Shown here one piece after another: positions 18,565-26,295 of a stretch of 52,312 bases of DNA. Numbering within the stretch: the first letter of the stretch is position 1; every line of letters begins with the position of its first letter. Origin of the DNA: UMGS172 sp045636945 (GTDB lineage: Bacteria; Bacillota; Clostridia; Oscillospirales; Acutalibacteraceae); the NCBI GenBank assembly GCA_045636945.1, contig JAZTYO010000028.1:1-52312 (forward strand), read 5' to 3'. The position numbers and the translations under genes are program-made. The notes beneath the pieces were generated by a model. That model made no database searches. It was not told the DNA's origin and saw only the letters and a list, made by a program, of their open reading frames with translations.

Positions 18565-18590
18565 TTTAAAGTTGAATATGTATTAAAATA

Positions 18591-18638
18591 TCATTTCGGA
18601 TACCGAAGATAAAATTTTGGTGTCCGAAATGATTTTTT
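18591..18638 (+). terminator. Terminator of the LOG gene
   Basis: A 10-bp outer stem (18591-18600 with 18623-18632) enclosing an imperfect inner stem is followed by T6. It also lies in the leader of the next gene. Confidence 0.8.
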
Positions 18639-18660
18639 GTCGCGGAAGGTGGGTATTAAA

Positions 18661-19515
18661 ATGGGATTGTGGGTTTTGCTTGTTGCGTTTTACGGACTTG
18701 CCAAAGGCGGACGTGATGCTTTGAAAAAGAAAGCATTGCAACAAAGCAGTACAATGGAGGTACTGTTTTTCCACACAGCACTTGCATTTTTAATGACAAT
18801 TCCGTTTTCGCACAACGTTTTCGAAATACCACCCATATATCACCTTTGGGTTTTTATTAAATCGTTCGTTATTTTCTTGGCGTGGATTTTCGCTTTTTCA
18901 TCTATCAAGAAGATGCCCGTAAGTTATTACGGAATTATGGACTCGGCAAGAATGATTTTTTCAACAATTCTTGCGCTTTTGTTTTTGGATGAAACACTCA
19001 CCCTGCCCAAAGGCTTAGGACTTTTATTGGTGCTTAGTGGCATCGTTATTGTCAACCTTGGAAATCACAACGGTGATGAAAGAGTTAAAACCAAGTATCT
19101 CATACTGTCAATCGCAAGCTGTTTGCTGAATTCGGTTTCGGGCTTTATGGATAAAAAACTGTTAGTGACGGGGGATATAGACTCCTCGCAGATGCAGTTC
19201 TGGTATATGTTTTATATGACGGCACTTTACGGTGCATACATAATGGCTCGCCGTATACCGTTAAGACTCGGAACGCTTAAAACCAACTATTGGATTATTA
19301 TTTTAAGTGCATTGTTTGTTGCGGCCGACAGAGCTTTGTTTATTGCCAACGAGGACCCCCAAAGTCAGGTTACGGTGATGACTCTTATCAAGCAATCGTC
19401 GGTTATTGTAACGGTGCTGACGGGCAAGCTTTTCTTCAAGGAAAAGCAGTTTATGAAAAGACTCATTTGCGCAATGATTGTTATCGTAGGCATCTGTGTT
19501 GCAACGCTTTTGTGA
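18661..19515 (+). CDS. EamA-like transporter, second copy
   Basis: DMT-superfamily membrane permease, about 284 aa with roughly ten hydrophobic segments. I choose the ATG at 18661, preceded by GGAAGGTGGG; an upstream in-frame TTG at 18637 falls in the T-run of the previous terminator and has no ribosome binding site. It differs clearly from the EamA gene at 8696. Features include the early KGGRDALKKKAL segment and a Pro-Val-Ser-Tyr motif in the central repeat. The substrate is unknown. Confidence 0.88.
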   Translation: MGLWVLLVAFYGLAKGGRDALKKKALQQSSTMEVLFFHTALAFLMTIPFSHNVFEIPPIYHLWVFIKSFVIFLAWIFAFSSIKKMPVSYYGIMDSARMIFSTILALLFLDETLTLPKGLGLLLVLSGIVIVNLGNHNGDERVKTKYLILSIASCLLNSVSGFMDKKLLVTGDIDSSQMQFWYMFYMTALYGAYIMARRIPLRLGTLKTNYWIIILSALFVAADRALFIANEDPQSQVTVMTLIKQSSVIVTVLTGKLFFKEKQFMKRLICAMIVIVGICVATLL

Positions 19516-19616
19516 TTAGAGTAGAGCAATATATCCTAAACGAAATTTTCCTATCAATTTAATTAAGGACAATTAAACGCAAAAACTCTCAGATGAGTTT
19601 ATAAGGTGAGTGAAAT

Positions 19617-19985
19617 ATAACCGTAATAAAGCAAAAACCTCCGAGTAACGGTGTTGAGGCCGGTAAGTTTGACTTTGTTCGTCCTCACTTCAATTCTTCC
19701 TGGCTTACCGAGTGTGAGATGGAAAAGATAATTGAAACCGTTAAGCATAAAACAGGCTTCATGATGAAGATCAATCACGATACAAACACCAACGAGCAGG
19801 ACTTAGAAACATTTAACCACAATATGTTCTTTATCATCAGCTTGGCAACTGCATTTGATAATCAGAGACCGGTTACTACCAACCCTGATGAGTGGCAGAA
19901 CTCCAACAAGTACAGCGTCGATTGGATTAACCTCTATCAGAAGGATGACGGTGTTCACTTTATTGATTGGAAATACGCAAAGTAA
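19617..19985 (+). CDS. Small uncharacterised protein, start codon unclear
   Basis: The reading frame is open from just after the TGA at 19611 to the TAA at 19983-19985 and reads as ordinary soluble protein, with segments such as KFDFVRPHFNSSWLTECEME, KINHDTNTNEQDLETF and VDWINLYQKDDGVHFIDW. The first ATG (19719) has no ribosome binding site and would remove about 34 codons of plausible coding sequence. The AAGGTGAG at 19603-19610 instead points to an ATA codon at 19617. Alternatively it could mark a GTG at 19606 that becomes in-frame if one A is missing near 19613-19615. A terminator follows directly. I recognise no family. It is either a real small protein with a non-standard start or a lightly damaged gene. 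Confidence 0.5.
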   Translation: MTVIKQKPPSNGVEAGKFDFVRPHFNSSWLTECEMEKIIETVKHKTGFMMKINHDTNTNEQDLETFNHNMFFIISLATAFDNQRPVTTNPDEWQNSNKYSVDWINLYQKDDGVHFIDWKYAK

Positions 19986-20001
19986 TATTGAACCCAAATC
20001 T

Positions 20002-20034
20002 AAGACCCGACTGATTATCAGTCGGGTCTTTTTA
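20002..20034. terminator. Terminator after the small protein gene
   Basis: A 13-bp stem (20002-20014 with 20018-20030), 3-nt loop and T5 run lie 16 nt after the stop codon; it could also act for the minus-strand remnant. Confidence 0.9.
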
Positions 20035-20071
20035 GTTAGAGTATTTTGAATTATTCGGTGTAATTCGGCCA

Positions 20072-20272
20072 TCAAGGTAATGCTGAGGTGTTGGCTTCGT
20101 CACCATAATAGCCGTCTTCAACGGAAAGTGCCAATTCAGTATCCTGAAGCAGGTTTTTAATGTCCAACTCGGGCTTTTGATACTGTTTTATTTTGCGTTC
20201 CTCCTTAGCCTCTAAAATGTTTGTTTTTTCAGCCTTTGCATAAGCACGTACTAAGTGGTTTATATTGTTTTG
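20072..20272 (-). pseudogene. 3' remnant of an unidentified gene
   Basis: The otherwise gene-free stretch 20035-20383 holds a 66-codon minus-strand frame, open from a stop at 20273-20275 to a TGA at 20072-20074. It reads like the charged C-terminal tail of a protein (EAKEERKIKQYQKPELD, then LLQDTELALSVEDGYYGDEA). It has no ATG or GTG, and an internal AAGGAGG is not followed by a usable start. I take it as the tail of a deleted gene. The family is not recognised. Confidence 0.4.
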
Positions 20273-20330
20273 TCAAATTTTTAAAGAATTAGGATTGAAA
20301 CTGTAAAAAGAGTGTCGAAATTGTTAAAAG

Positions 20331-20364
20331 ATAACCCTGCCGTATACCATAACGGCAGGGTTAT
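20331..20364 (-). terminator. Terminator of the metF-metH operon
   Basis: A perfect 13-bp stem (20331-20343 with 20352-20364) with an 8-nt loop follows the metH stop on the minus strand; its T-run is short (TCTTTT). Confidence 0.8.
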
Positions 20365-20383
20365 TGAAAAAATTTATAAGGAT

Positions 20384-22738
20384 TTATTCAAAAACTTTTT
20401 GTGCGATTCTAACGGCATCCATTGCGTCCTTGCCGTAAAAGTCTGCACCGATCATATCGGCATAGGTTTGGGTCAAAACTGCACCGCCAACCATAATTTT
20501 GGTTTCGGGAGAAGCCTTTCTCAAAAGCTTGATTGTTTCCTCCATTGCGGGGACGGTGGTGGTCATCAATGCCGACAAGGCCACCATTTTTGCACCCTTT
20601 GATGCGGTCATAACGTCTTCGGGGTCAACGTCACGGCCAAGGTCAACAACGTAAAAGCCGTAGTTTTCAAGCAACACCTTTACAATGTTTTTGCCGATGT
20701 CGTGGATATCACCCTTAACGGTGGCAATGACTATTTTTTTGGACTCGTCGGCCGAGGAAGGAAGCTTTTCCTTGATGACCGAGAAGGCAGACGATGCGGC
20801 ATCGGCGGCAATCAACAACTGCGGCAGATATGCCTTTTTCTGTTCAAAGGCGGTGCCGATTTCATTCAAAGCAGGGACAATCTGCTCGGATATAAGTGCC
20901 ATAGGGTCGGCAGTTTCAAGCATTTTTGCGGTGATATCGGCGGCCTGATCCTTGAGTCCCTTTATGATGGCCGTTTTAAGGTCGATTTCCGCGTTTTGAG
21001 TTGTGGCAGTTGCCGTTGCAGTTGCAGTATCCGATTCGGCAAAGGCGATGAACTCTTGGAAATTCTCGTCCTTTTCGGTCAATGCCTTATAGGAGTGATA
21101 AGCTGTCATCATTGAATCGGAGAAAGGATTCATAATAGCGGCACTGAGGCCCTCGTGTAAGCACATTGTGAAAAATACCGAGTTTATGCGGTCACGCTCG
21201 GGTAGACCAAATGATATGTTTGAAACGCCGAGGCTTGTGCAAATGCCCAATTTTTCACGAATAAGTTTAACCGATTGGAGTGTTACCTTGGCACTTTTCG
21301 GGTCGCTTGATACCGTTAAAGTCAAGGGGTCGACAATGATGTCCGAACGATCGATTCCATACTTTTCGGCCTCGTTTACAATGGCTTTTGCAACCTCTAA
21401 ACGACCCTCGGCGGTTTCAGGAATTCCGTTTTCACCAATGGTGAGGGCAATTACGGCACCACCGTATTTTTTGACCAACGGGAACACGGCATCCATACTG
21501 TTTTTTGTGCCGTTGACCGAGTTTACAAGCGGTTTGCCGTTGTATATACGCATTGATTTTTCCAAGGCTTCGGGATTGGTGGTATCAATCTGTAAGGGCG
21601 TATCGGTTATGCTTTGCAGTTCAAAAACGATATGCGATAAGCCTTCGGCTTCATCAATTTCGGGTAGACCTGCGTTGACGTCAAGTACGTGAACACCCGA
21701 ATCGACCTGACGGATACCCTCATTTAAAATGAAGTTGTAATCCTTTTGGCGCAAAGCCTCTTTTATCTTTTTCTTGCCTGTGGGGTTGATGCGTTCACCG
21801 ATAAGTACGGGAGCTTTGCCAAACTCAACAGTATGAGTGTAGGACGAAATAACGGTGCGTTTTTCGACGGTGCGGTTGAGGCAGGGGATAGCATTAGTGC
21901 TTTGGAACAATGCCTTTATATGGTCGGGTGTCGTTCCGCAGCAGCCACCCAAGATAGTTCCACCAGCCTTAGCGATTTCGGTCATAATTTCACCGAAACG
22001 TTTGGGGTCAATATCGAAAACAGTCTTACCGTCTATAACCTTGGGCAAACCTGCATTAGGCTTGACGATTATGGGCAGGGGAGAAAGCTCGGCATACTTT
22101 TTGACAACGGGCAACATCTTATCGGGTCCGAACGAGCAGTTCATACCAATGGCATCAATGCCCAACGAAGTAAGCGTTGTGATAACGGTGTCGGCATCGG
22201 CACCCGTCATCAGTTTTCCGTCTTCACCGTATGCGTTGCTGACGAAAATGGGCAAATCGCAGTTCTCTTTCGCGGCAATAACGGCTGCCTTGGTTTCATA
22301 AAGGTCGTTCATTGTTTCGATCATTATGAGGTCGGCACCGTACTTTACGGCCAAGCGGATATTTTTGGCAAAAACCTCAACCGCCATATCGAAATCAAGG
22401 TCACCCAAAGGCTTGAGAAGTCTACCCGTAGGGCCAAGGTCAAAGGCAATAAACTTATCCTTAAAGCCTTCGCGAGCCTTGTTGGCACAGTTGAATGCTG
22501 CTTTGATATAATCCTCAAAGTTCTCTTGCTTTAAGCAGTTGACACTAAATGTATTGGTGCAGAAAATATCCGACCCCGATTCCAGATACTCACGGTGCAA
22601 ACGGGTTATTTCTTCGGGGTGGGTTATGCTCCATTCCTCGGTGCCTTTGCCCGATTTGAGGCCTCTTTTCTGCAACATCGTACCTGTGCCGCCGTCAAGA
22701 AAAAGCCTTTTTGTATTTATAAGTTTTCTTAAATTCAT
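20384..22738 (-). CDS. metH: Cobalamin-dependent methionine synthase lacking the activation domain
   Basis: Transfers the methyl group of 5-methyl-tetrahydrofolate through cobalamin to homocysteine. With the start at the ATG overlapping the previous stop, the product is about 784 aa. It has an N-terminal homocysteine-binding domain with the zinc ligand pair in GGCCGT (about 264-269), a pterin-binding TIM barrel (VLIGERINPTGKK onward), a Thr-Ala repeat linker, a helical cap, and a B12-binding domain with the DxHxxG motif DIHDIGKN near 677. The C-terminal reactivation domain of E. coli-type MetH is missing, but is encoded as the preceding gene. A longer frame reaches 22813, but its first 25 codons lie over that gene. 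Confidence 0.96.
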   Translation of the reverse strand: MNLRKLINTKRLFLDGGTGTMLQKRGLKSGKGTEEWSITHPEEITRLHREYLESGSDIFCTNTFSVNCLKQENFEDYIKAAFNCANKAREGFKDKFIAFDLGPTGRLLKPLGDLDFDMAVEVFAKNIRLAVKYGADLIMIETMNDLYETKAAVIAAKENCDLPIFVSNAYGEDGKLMTGADADTVITTLTSLGIDAIGMNCSFGPDKMLPVVKKYAELSPLPIIVKPNAGLPKVIDGKTVFDIDPKRFGEIMTEIAKAGGTILGGCCGTTPDHIKALFQSTNAIPCLNRTVEKRTVISSYTHTVEFGKAPVLIGERINPTGKKKIKEALRQKDYNFILNEGIRQVDSGVHVLDVNAGLPEIDEAEGLSHIVFELQSITDTPLQIDTTNPEALEKSMRIYNGKPLVNSVNGTKNSMDAVFPLVKKYGGAVIALTIGENGIPETAEGRLEVAKAIVNEAEKYGIDRSDIIVDPLTLTVSSDPKSAKVTLQSVKLIREKLGICTSLGVSNISFGLPERDRINSVFFTMCLHEGLSAAIMNPFSDSMMTAYHSYKALTEKDENFQEFIAFAESDTATATATATTQNAEIDLKTAIIKGLKDQAADITAKMLETADPMALISEQIVPALNEIGTAFEQKKAYLPQLLIAADAASSAFSVIKEKLPSSADESKKIVIATVKGDIHDIGKNIVKVLLENYGFYVVDLGRDVDPEDVMTASKGAKMVALSALMTTTVPAMEETIKLLRKASPETKIMVGGAVLTQTYADMIGADFYGKDAMDAVRIAQKVFE

Positions 22739-23292
22739 TCTTTTACACCTGCAATGAAGGTTATGGATTTTGAGGGAATCATCAATCCCGATTCGGTAAG
22801 ATGAATATCGCAACCGTCAAGATAGTCCAACAAAGGAAACTGAACATCAAGTCCGAGGTCGCCGTATCCGGGGCTGAACCGACGGGTGGTATTCTCGGGC
22901 AAAATGCTGTGCACGTAGTCGCAAAGCGATTCGCAAAGAGTAGAGGAAACAGCGTCGGTCGAAAATTGCTCAATCGTGCACATTACCGATTTTTGTCTTA
23001 ACAGACGGTCGACCGGGTGACCTAAAGTTACGGCAACGATATAAGCTGAACTGCACCCATCTAAAACCTTTGCTAAGCCCAAACTTTTGACATTGCCAAA
23101 GCCCAAGGTTACGGTATCACCTTGAATTTTCACGCTGCTTTTTTTAAAGGTATATGAGCATTCGGCAATCTGTCGTATTTCATCTTCGCATTTGCTCGAC
23201 AACGACAGCACCGTGTCAATATCGGTGCACATCATACGGGCAATAAGCTCATCGCGGTCTAGATTCAAAACACTACTGTCAACACGCATCAT
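22735..23292 (-). CDS. Stand-alone methionine synthase activation-domain protein
   Basis: 185-aa protein corresponding to the MetH C-terminal AdoMet-binding reactivation domain, which remethylates oxidised cob(II)alamin. The signature RFSPGYGDLGL near residue 140 and the Cys-containing ESLCDYVHS helix before it fit the family. It overlaps metF upstream and metH downstream by 4 nt each (ATGA), so the three proteins are probably made in balanced amounts. Encoding this domain as a separate subunit is known in Clostridia and Thermotoga-like MetH systems. Confidence 0.92.
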   Translation of the reverse strand: MMRVDSSVLNLDRDELIARMMCTDIDTVLSLSSKCEDEIRQIAECSYTFKKSSVKIQGDTVTLGFGNVKSLGLAKVLDGCSSAYIVAVTLGHPVDRLLRQKSVMCTIEQFSTDAVSSTLCESLCDYVHSILPENTTRRFSPGYGDLGLDVQFPLLDYLDGCDIHLTESGLMIPSKSITFIAGVKE

Positions 23293-24149
23293 TTTATAAT
23301 ACCGCTTATGTTATTTTTGATTTTTTCGGCAATCTCGGGCTTATTCATTGAATATACGTGAACTGCCTTTACACCGTTGGCAAAAAGGTCGATAATCTGC
23401 TCGGTGGCATAGGCAATACCTGCCTGTGTCATAGCTTCGGGGTCATCGCCAAAACGGTCAACAATGCGAACAAAACGCTGAGGCAAAGCACTGCCCGAAA
23501 TACGGCAGATACGCTTGATGGATTTGGGGTTAGTTACCGGCATAATACCTGCAACAACAGGTACGTTGACACCTGCATTATTCATACGGTAAAGGAAGTT
23601 ATAGTAGATGTTGTTATCAAAGAACATCTGTGTGGTCAAAAACTCACAGCCCGCCTCGACCTTTTTTCGAAGGTTGTCGATATCGGCAATGCTCGAAGCA
23701 CTTTCGGGGTGGGATTCAGGGTAGCATGCACCACCAATACAGAATCCGCCGAAAGCCTTGATGTCCTCAATAAGTTCACTTGCATAATGATAATCGGTCT
23801 TGACTTCGGCTATATCCTCGGGAATATCGCCTCTCAATGCCAAAATGTTTTCAATGCCGTGTTCTTTTAGTTGCGTAAGCTTCTCGTGAATCTCGTCCTT
23901 TGATGAGGTGACGCAACTTAAGTGTGCTAAGGCTGGAACGCCAAGATTTTTAAGATTTTCGGCTATTTTTAAGGTATAGTCCGAGGTTCCGCCACCTGCA
24001 CCGTAGGTAACACTCATATACGAGGGCTTAAGTTCTGCAATTTTCTCGGTTGCAGTTTTGACACTTTCAAAAGCATCCGAGGTTTTGGGCGGAAAAACCT
24101 CAAAAGAAAGGCTTAATTTATCTGAATTTATAACGTCGGTTATTTTCAT
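23289..24149 (-). CDS. metF: 5,10-methylenetetrahydrofolate reductase
   Basis: Flavoprotein that reduces methylene-THF to methyl-THF, the methyl donor used by the MetH encoded two genes on. The 286-aa product contains the conserved FEVFPPKT N-terminus, the MSVTYGAGG segment, ALRGDIPED, and GGACYPESHPE; these are typical MetF active-site and FAD-contact regions. It is the first gene of the metF-activation domain-metH unit. The upstream gap is under 80 nt and shows no SAM-responsive riboswitch. Confidence 0.97.
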   Translation of the reverse strand: MKITDVINSDKLSLSFEVFPPKTSDAFESVKTATEKIAELKPSYMSVTYGAGGGTSDYTLKIAENLKNLGVPALAHLSCVTSSKDEIHEKLTQLKEHGIENILALRGDIPEDIAEVKTDYHYASELIEDIKAFGGFCIGGACYPESHPESASSIADIDNLRKKVEAGCEFLTTQMFFDNNIYYNFLYRMNNAGVNVPVVAGIMPVTNPKSIKRICRISGSALPQRFVRIVDRFGDDPEAMTQAGIAYATEQIIDLFANGVKAVHVYSMNKPEIAEKIKNNISGIIK

Positions 24150-24190
24150 AATTCAATCCTTCTCGATTTAGAAATGGTATACAGTTTTAA

Positions 24191-24212
24191 AGCCCGACAC
24201 TGATGTCGAGCT
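24191..24212 (-). terminator. Probable terminator of the LCP-pqqD-peptidase operon
   Basis: A 9-bp stem with one G-T pair (24191-24199 with 24204-24212) and a CTGA loop, followed by TTTAAAA on the minus strand, lies 15 nt after the peptidase stop. The T-run is weak. Confidence 0.55.
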
Positions 24213-24226
24213 GAAAAATTTGCGTA

Positions 24227-24709
24227 TTATTTTTGCTTGCGATTGCGTTTGAACAACCTCGATGGAAGGCGGTATGACCACAGCAAAACCCGACGAAAGG
24301 GTATAGTTAAACACCAAATAAAGGTGTACAGTTTGTACTTAAACTCGTTGCAGGAATATTGCTTGCCTTTTCTGGTGAAAGCTTTAACAAGGCACAGAAC
24401 ATTCTTCTTCGGAACTCCGCGTTCAACCTCATATTGGTGGTCGCCTATCATATCGTAGGTGTCCTTATGTACTCTGATGATTCGGTGGAGTATATACCGT
24501 CCGTTATCGCGCTTATACAAAGGAAGGTCACCGCGCTTAAGGGTAAATGGGTCGCATTTGGTCAATACAACAGTGTCCTTACGGTGAGTAAGCATAGGAC
24601 GCATACTGTTACCTGTAACGGTAATAGTAACGTCAATGTCTTCCTCAATAAGACCGACTATTAACGGAGACAGTTCCTCCATTGGAACGCATTTGAATTC
24701 AGGCTTCAT
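24227..24709 (-). CDS. S24/S26 family peptidase, Ser-His type
   Basis: 160-aa protein of the signal peptidase I/LexA peptidase clan. The nucleophile box reads GNSMRPML (Ser35). The region around KRGDLPLYKRDNGRYILHRII places a His (His75) where bacterial type I signal peptidases have the catalytic Lys, so it resembles the SipW/ER-type Ser-His enzymes. There is no N-terminal membrane span; the C-terminal part (TFIWCLTIPFRRVLLWSYRL) could lie on or in the membrane and is followed by a basic tail. Its ATG overlaps the stop of the PqqD-like gene. The substrate is unknown. Confidence 0.8.
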   Translation of the reverse strand: MKPEFKCVPMEELSPLIVGLIEEDIDVTITVTGNSMRPMLTHRKDTVVLTKCDPFTLKRGDLPLYKRDNGRYILHRIIRVHKDTYDMIGDHQYEVERGVPKKNVLCLVKAFTRKGKQYSCNEFKYKLYTFIWCLTIPFRRVLLWSYRLPSRLFKRNRKQK

Positions 24710-24969
24710 GCGAGTAGGCTTGCCTTCTTGAGATTTTCAATAAACTCGATAATATCGGCCTTGGCCGTAGCCTCGTCAACGGCATACTCCGAAAGCATTG
24801 CCTTCAAAATCTCGTCGGGAGTCTTTTCGGTTTCGAGCTGCTGCCAAAGGAATGCTCCCGTTTCATTAAGGGTGATAATAGCCTTAAACGAAACAGTGTT
24901 TTCTCCCAAGGGAACTACGACGTTGGTTCCTGCGATATTCTTAAGTACAAATCCTTCTGCGATCTTCAT
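24706..24969 (-). CDS. PqqD family protein (RiPP recognition element-like)
   Basis: 87-aa protein with the winged-helix PqqD fold pattern: an N-terminal beta hairpin (GFVLKNIAGTNVVVPLGE), then LNETGAFLWQQLE and an EILKAMLSEYAVDEATAKADIIEFI helix pair. PqqD-type domains bind leader peptides for radical SAM and other modifying enzymes. No radical SAM enzyme or obvious precursor peptide lies nearby. It overlaps the upstream LCP gene and the downstream peptidase gene by 4 nt each, and has GGAGG 7 nt before its ATG. Confidence 0.85.
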   Translation of the reverse strand: MKIAEGFVLKNIAGTNVVVPLGENTVSFKAIITLNETGAFLWQQLETEKTPDEILKAMLSEYAVDEATAKADIIEFIENLKKASLLA

Positions 24970-26165
24970 TTTGCTTCCTCCGATTGTGAATTTGTATTAT
25001 TTGAATTATTGGTATTGTTCGGTTCAGAACCGTCTGTCGGGCTTGAACCGGTGTTATTGTTTTCATCTTCTTCGGTTTCTTCACCGTATATCCAGGTATG
25101 GATAAAATCACTCGCCACCTCAAGGTCATATTTCCAGACCCAACCGCCACGGGTATCGCTAAAGATTCCTCTTTTATGAGGAACATTAGAACCGGGAATA
25201 AGGGTAGTTTCAAGCTTTAATTCACTGTCGGCTACAAGTGTGGCATAACCGATAAGCTCTTCAAAGGTCATCGAGGTTTCGACCTGACCTAAAATTTTTC
25301 TTAAAAGGGCAGGATACTCACTGATAGGCTTTTTCTTGACCTCGGCAAGAAGGGCAGTAAGTATTTTTTGATGACGTTTTGCACGGTAGTCGTCACCGTC
25401 AATATATCTTATTGAGGCATAGCCCATAGCCTGCTCACCGGTAAGGTGTACCTTGCCAGCGGTTTTAACCGGTTTAACAAGCTTGTCGTTTATTGCACAG
25501 CGATTGATTTGAACACGTTCTTTTTCGGTGATGGTAAGGTCAATACCACCAACATAGTCAATAACGGTAGCCATTTGATAAAGACCAACCGTTGCGTAGT
25601 CCTTTATGTTGAGATTAAAATTCTGGTTTAAGGTTTTAACTGCCAACTGCGGACCACCGTAAGCATAAGCGGTGTTTATTTTGTAGTTTTTAGTACCGCT
25701 TGTGCGTTCAATCGGAACCCAACTGTCACGGAGTATCGAGGTCAACTTGACTGTCTTTTTATCGCTGTCGATTGACAGGATAATAATGCTGTCAGAACGG
25801 CCTTTAACTCTTTTTGAGTTGCCTTCAAATTTATTTTTATTATCTATTCCAAAAAGGGCAATGTTTACAATACTGCTTTCTTCGGGAAGTTTTTCTATAA
25901 TCTCATCGGTTATTCCAAGGTCCTCAGGCTCCTCAGGGAAATGCACGTTGAGTTGCATATCACGGAAAAGATATGCCAACGCACCAAGTACACCGGTGAT
26001 GAACAAACTAATAGCCAAGATAATACTTACAACTACATTAAACGCAACCAAAAGCCCTACGGGACGCTTCTTTTGGGGCTCATCGGTTTCTGCTACATTA
26101 TCTCCGTCGGCAAAACTGTTGAGATCAAGATTTTCCGAACCGTCATATTCATTTTGCTTGTCCAT
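24966..26165 (-). CDS. LytR-CpsA-Psr family cell wall glycopolymer transferase
   Basis: LCP enzymes transfer undecaprenyl-linked teichoic acid or capsule chains onto peptidoglycan at the outer membrane face. The product (399 aa from the ATG at 26165, with AAAGGAGG 8 nt upstream) has a cytosolic acidic N-terminus, a membrane anchor (about 40-65), and an extracellular LCP domain with the conserved Arg/Asp positions in GRSDSIIILSID, ILRDSWVPI and YRAKRHQKIL. The tail is a Glu/Asn/Ser-rich low-complexity stretch. It is the first gene of a coupled operon with the PqqD-like and peptidase genes. Confidence 0.93.
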   Translation of the reverse strand: MDKQNEYDGSENLDLNSFADGDNVAETDEPQKKRPVGLLVAFNVVVSIILAISLFITGVLGALAYLFRDMQLNVHFPEEPEDLGITDEIIEKLPEESSIVNIALFGIDNKNKFEGNSKRVKGRSDSIIILSIDSDKKTVKLTSILRDSWVPIERTSGTKNYKINTAYAYGGPQLAVKTLNQNFNLNIKDYATVGLYQMATVIDYVGGIDLTITEKERVQINRCAINDKLVKPVKTAGKVHLTGEQAMGYASIRYIDGDDYRAKRHQKILTALLAEVKKKPISEYPALLRKILGQVETSMTFEELIGYATLVADSELKLETTLIPGSNVPHKRGIFSDTRGGWVWKYDLEVASDFIHTWIYGEETEEDENNNTGSSPTDGSEPNNTNNSNNTNSQSEEAK

Positions 26166-26241
26166 AGTGTTGCCTCCTTTTGAATGAACTGCCAATTAAA
26201 ATGCCAAAAGTTAACTATATAACAGTTGGTGCTATATATCT

Positions 26242-26269
26242 ATTATAATCAATATGGGTTAAAGGTCAA
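26242..26269 (-). promoter_or_regulatory. Promoter of the LCP-pqqD-peptidase operon
   Basis: On the minus strand TTGACC (26264-26269), a 16-nt spacer and consensus TATAAT (26242-26247) lie about 75 nt before the LCP ATG and just after the stop of the second LCP gene. Confidence 0.75.
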
Positions 26270-26295
26270 TGCTTTTTGCACAAAAATACCAAATA

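Noticed and set aside
21746..22534. A 262-codon plus-strand frame opposite metH
   Set aside because: Fully inside metH on the other strand; metH motifs are intact, and this frame has no start signals.
24150..24226. Possible SAM or cobalamin riboswitch before metF
   Set aside because: The gap is under 80 nt and contains only the terminator of the upstream unit; no riboswitch core is visible.
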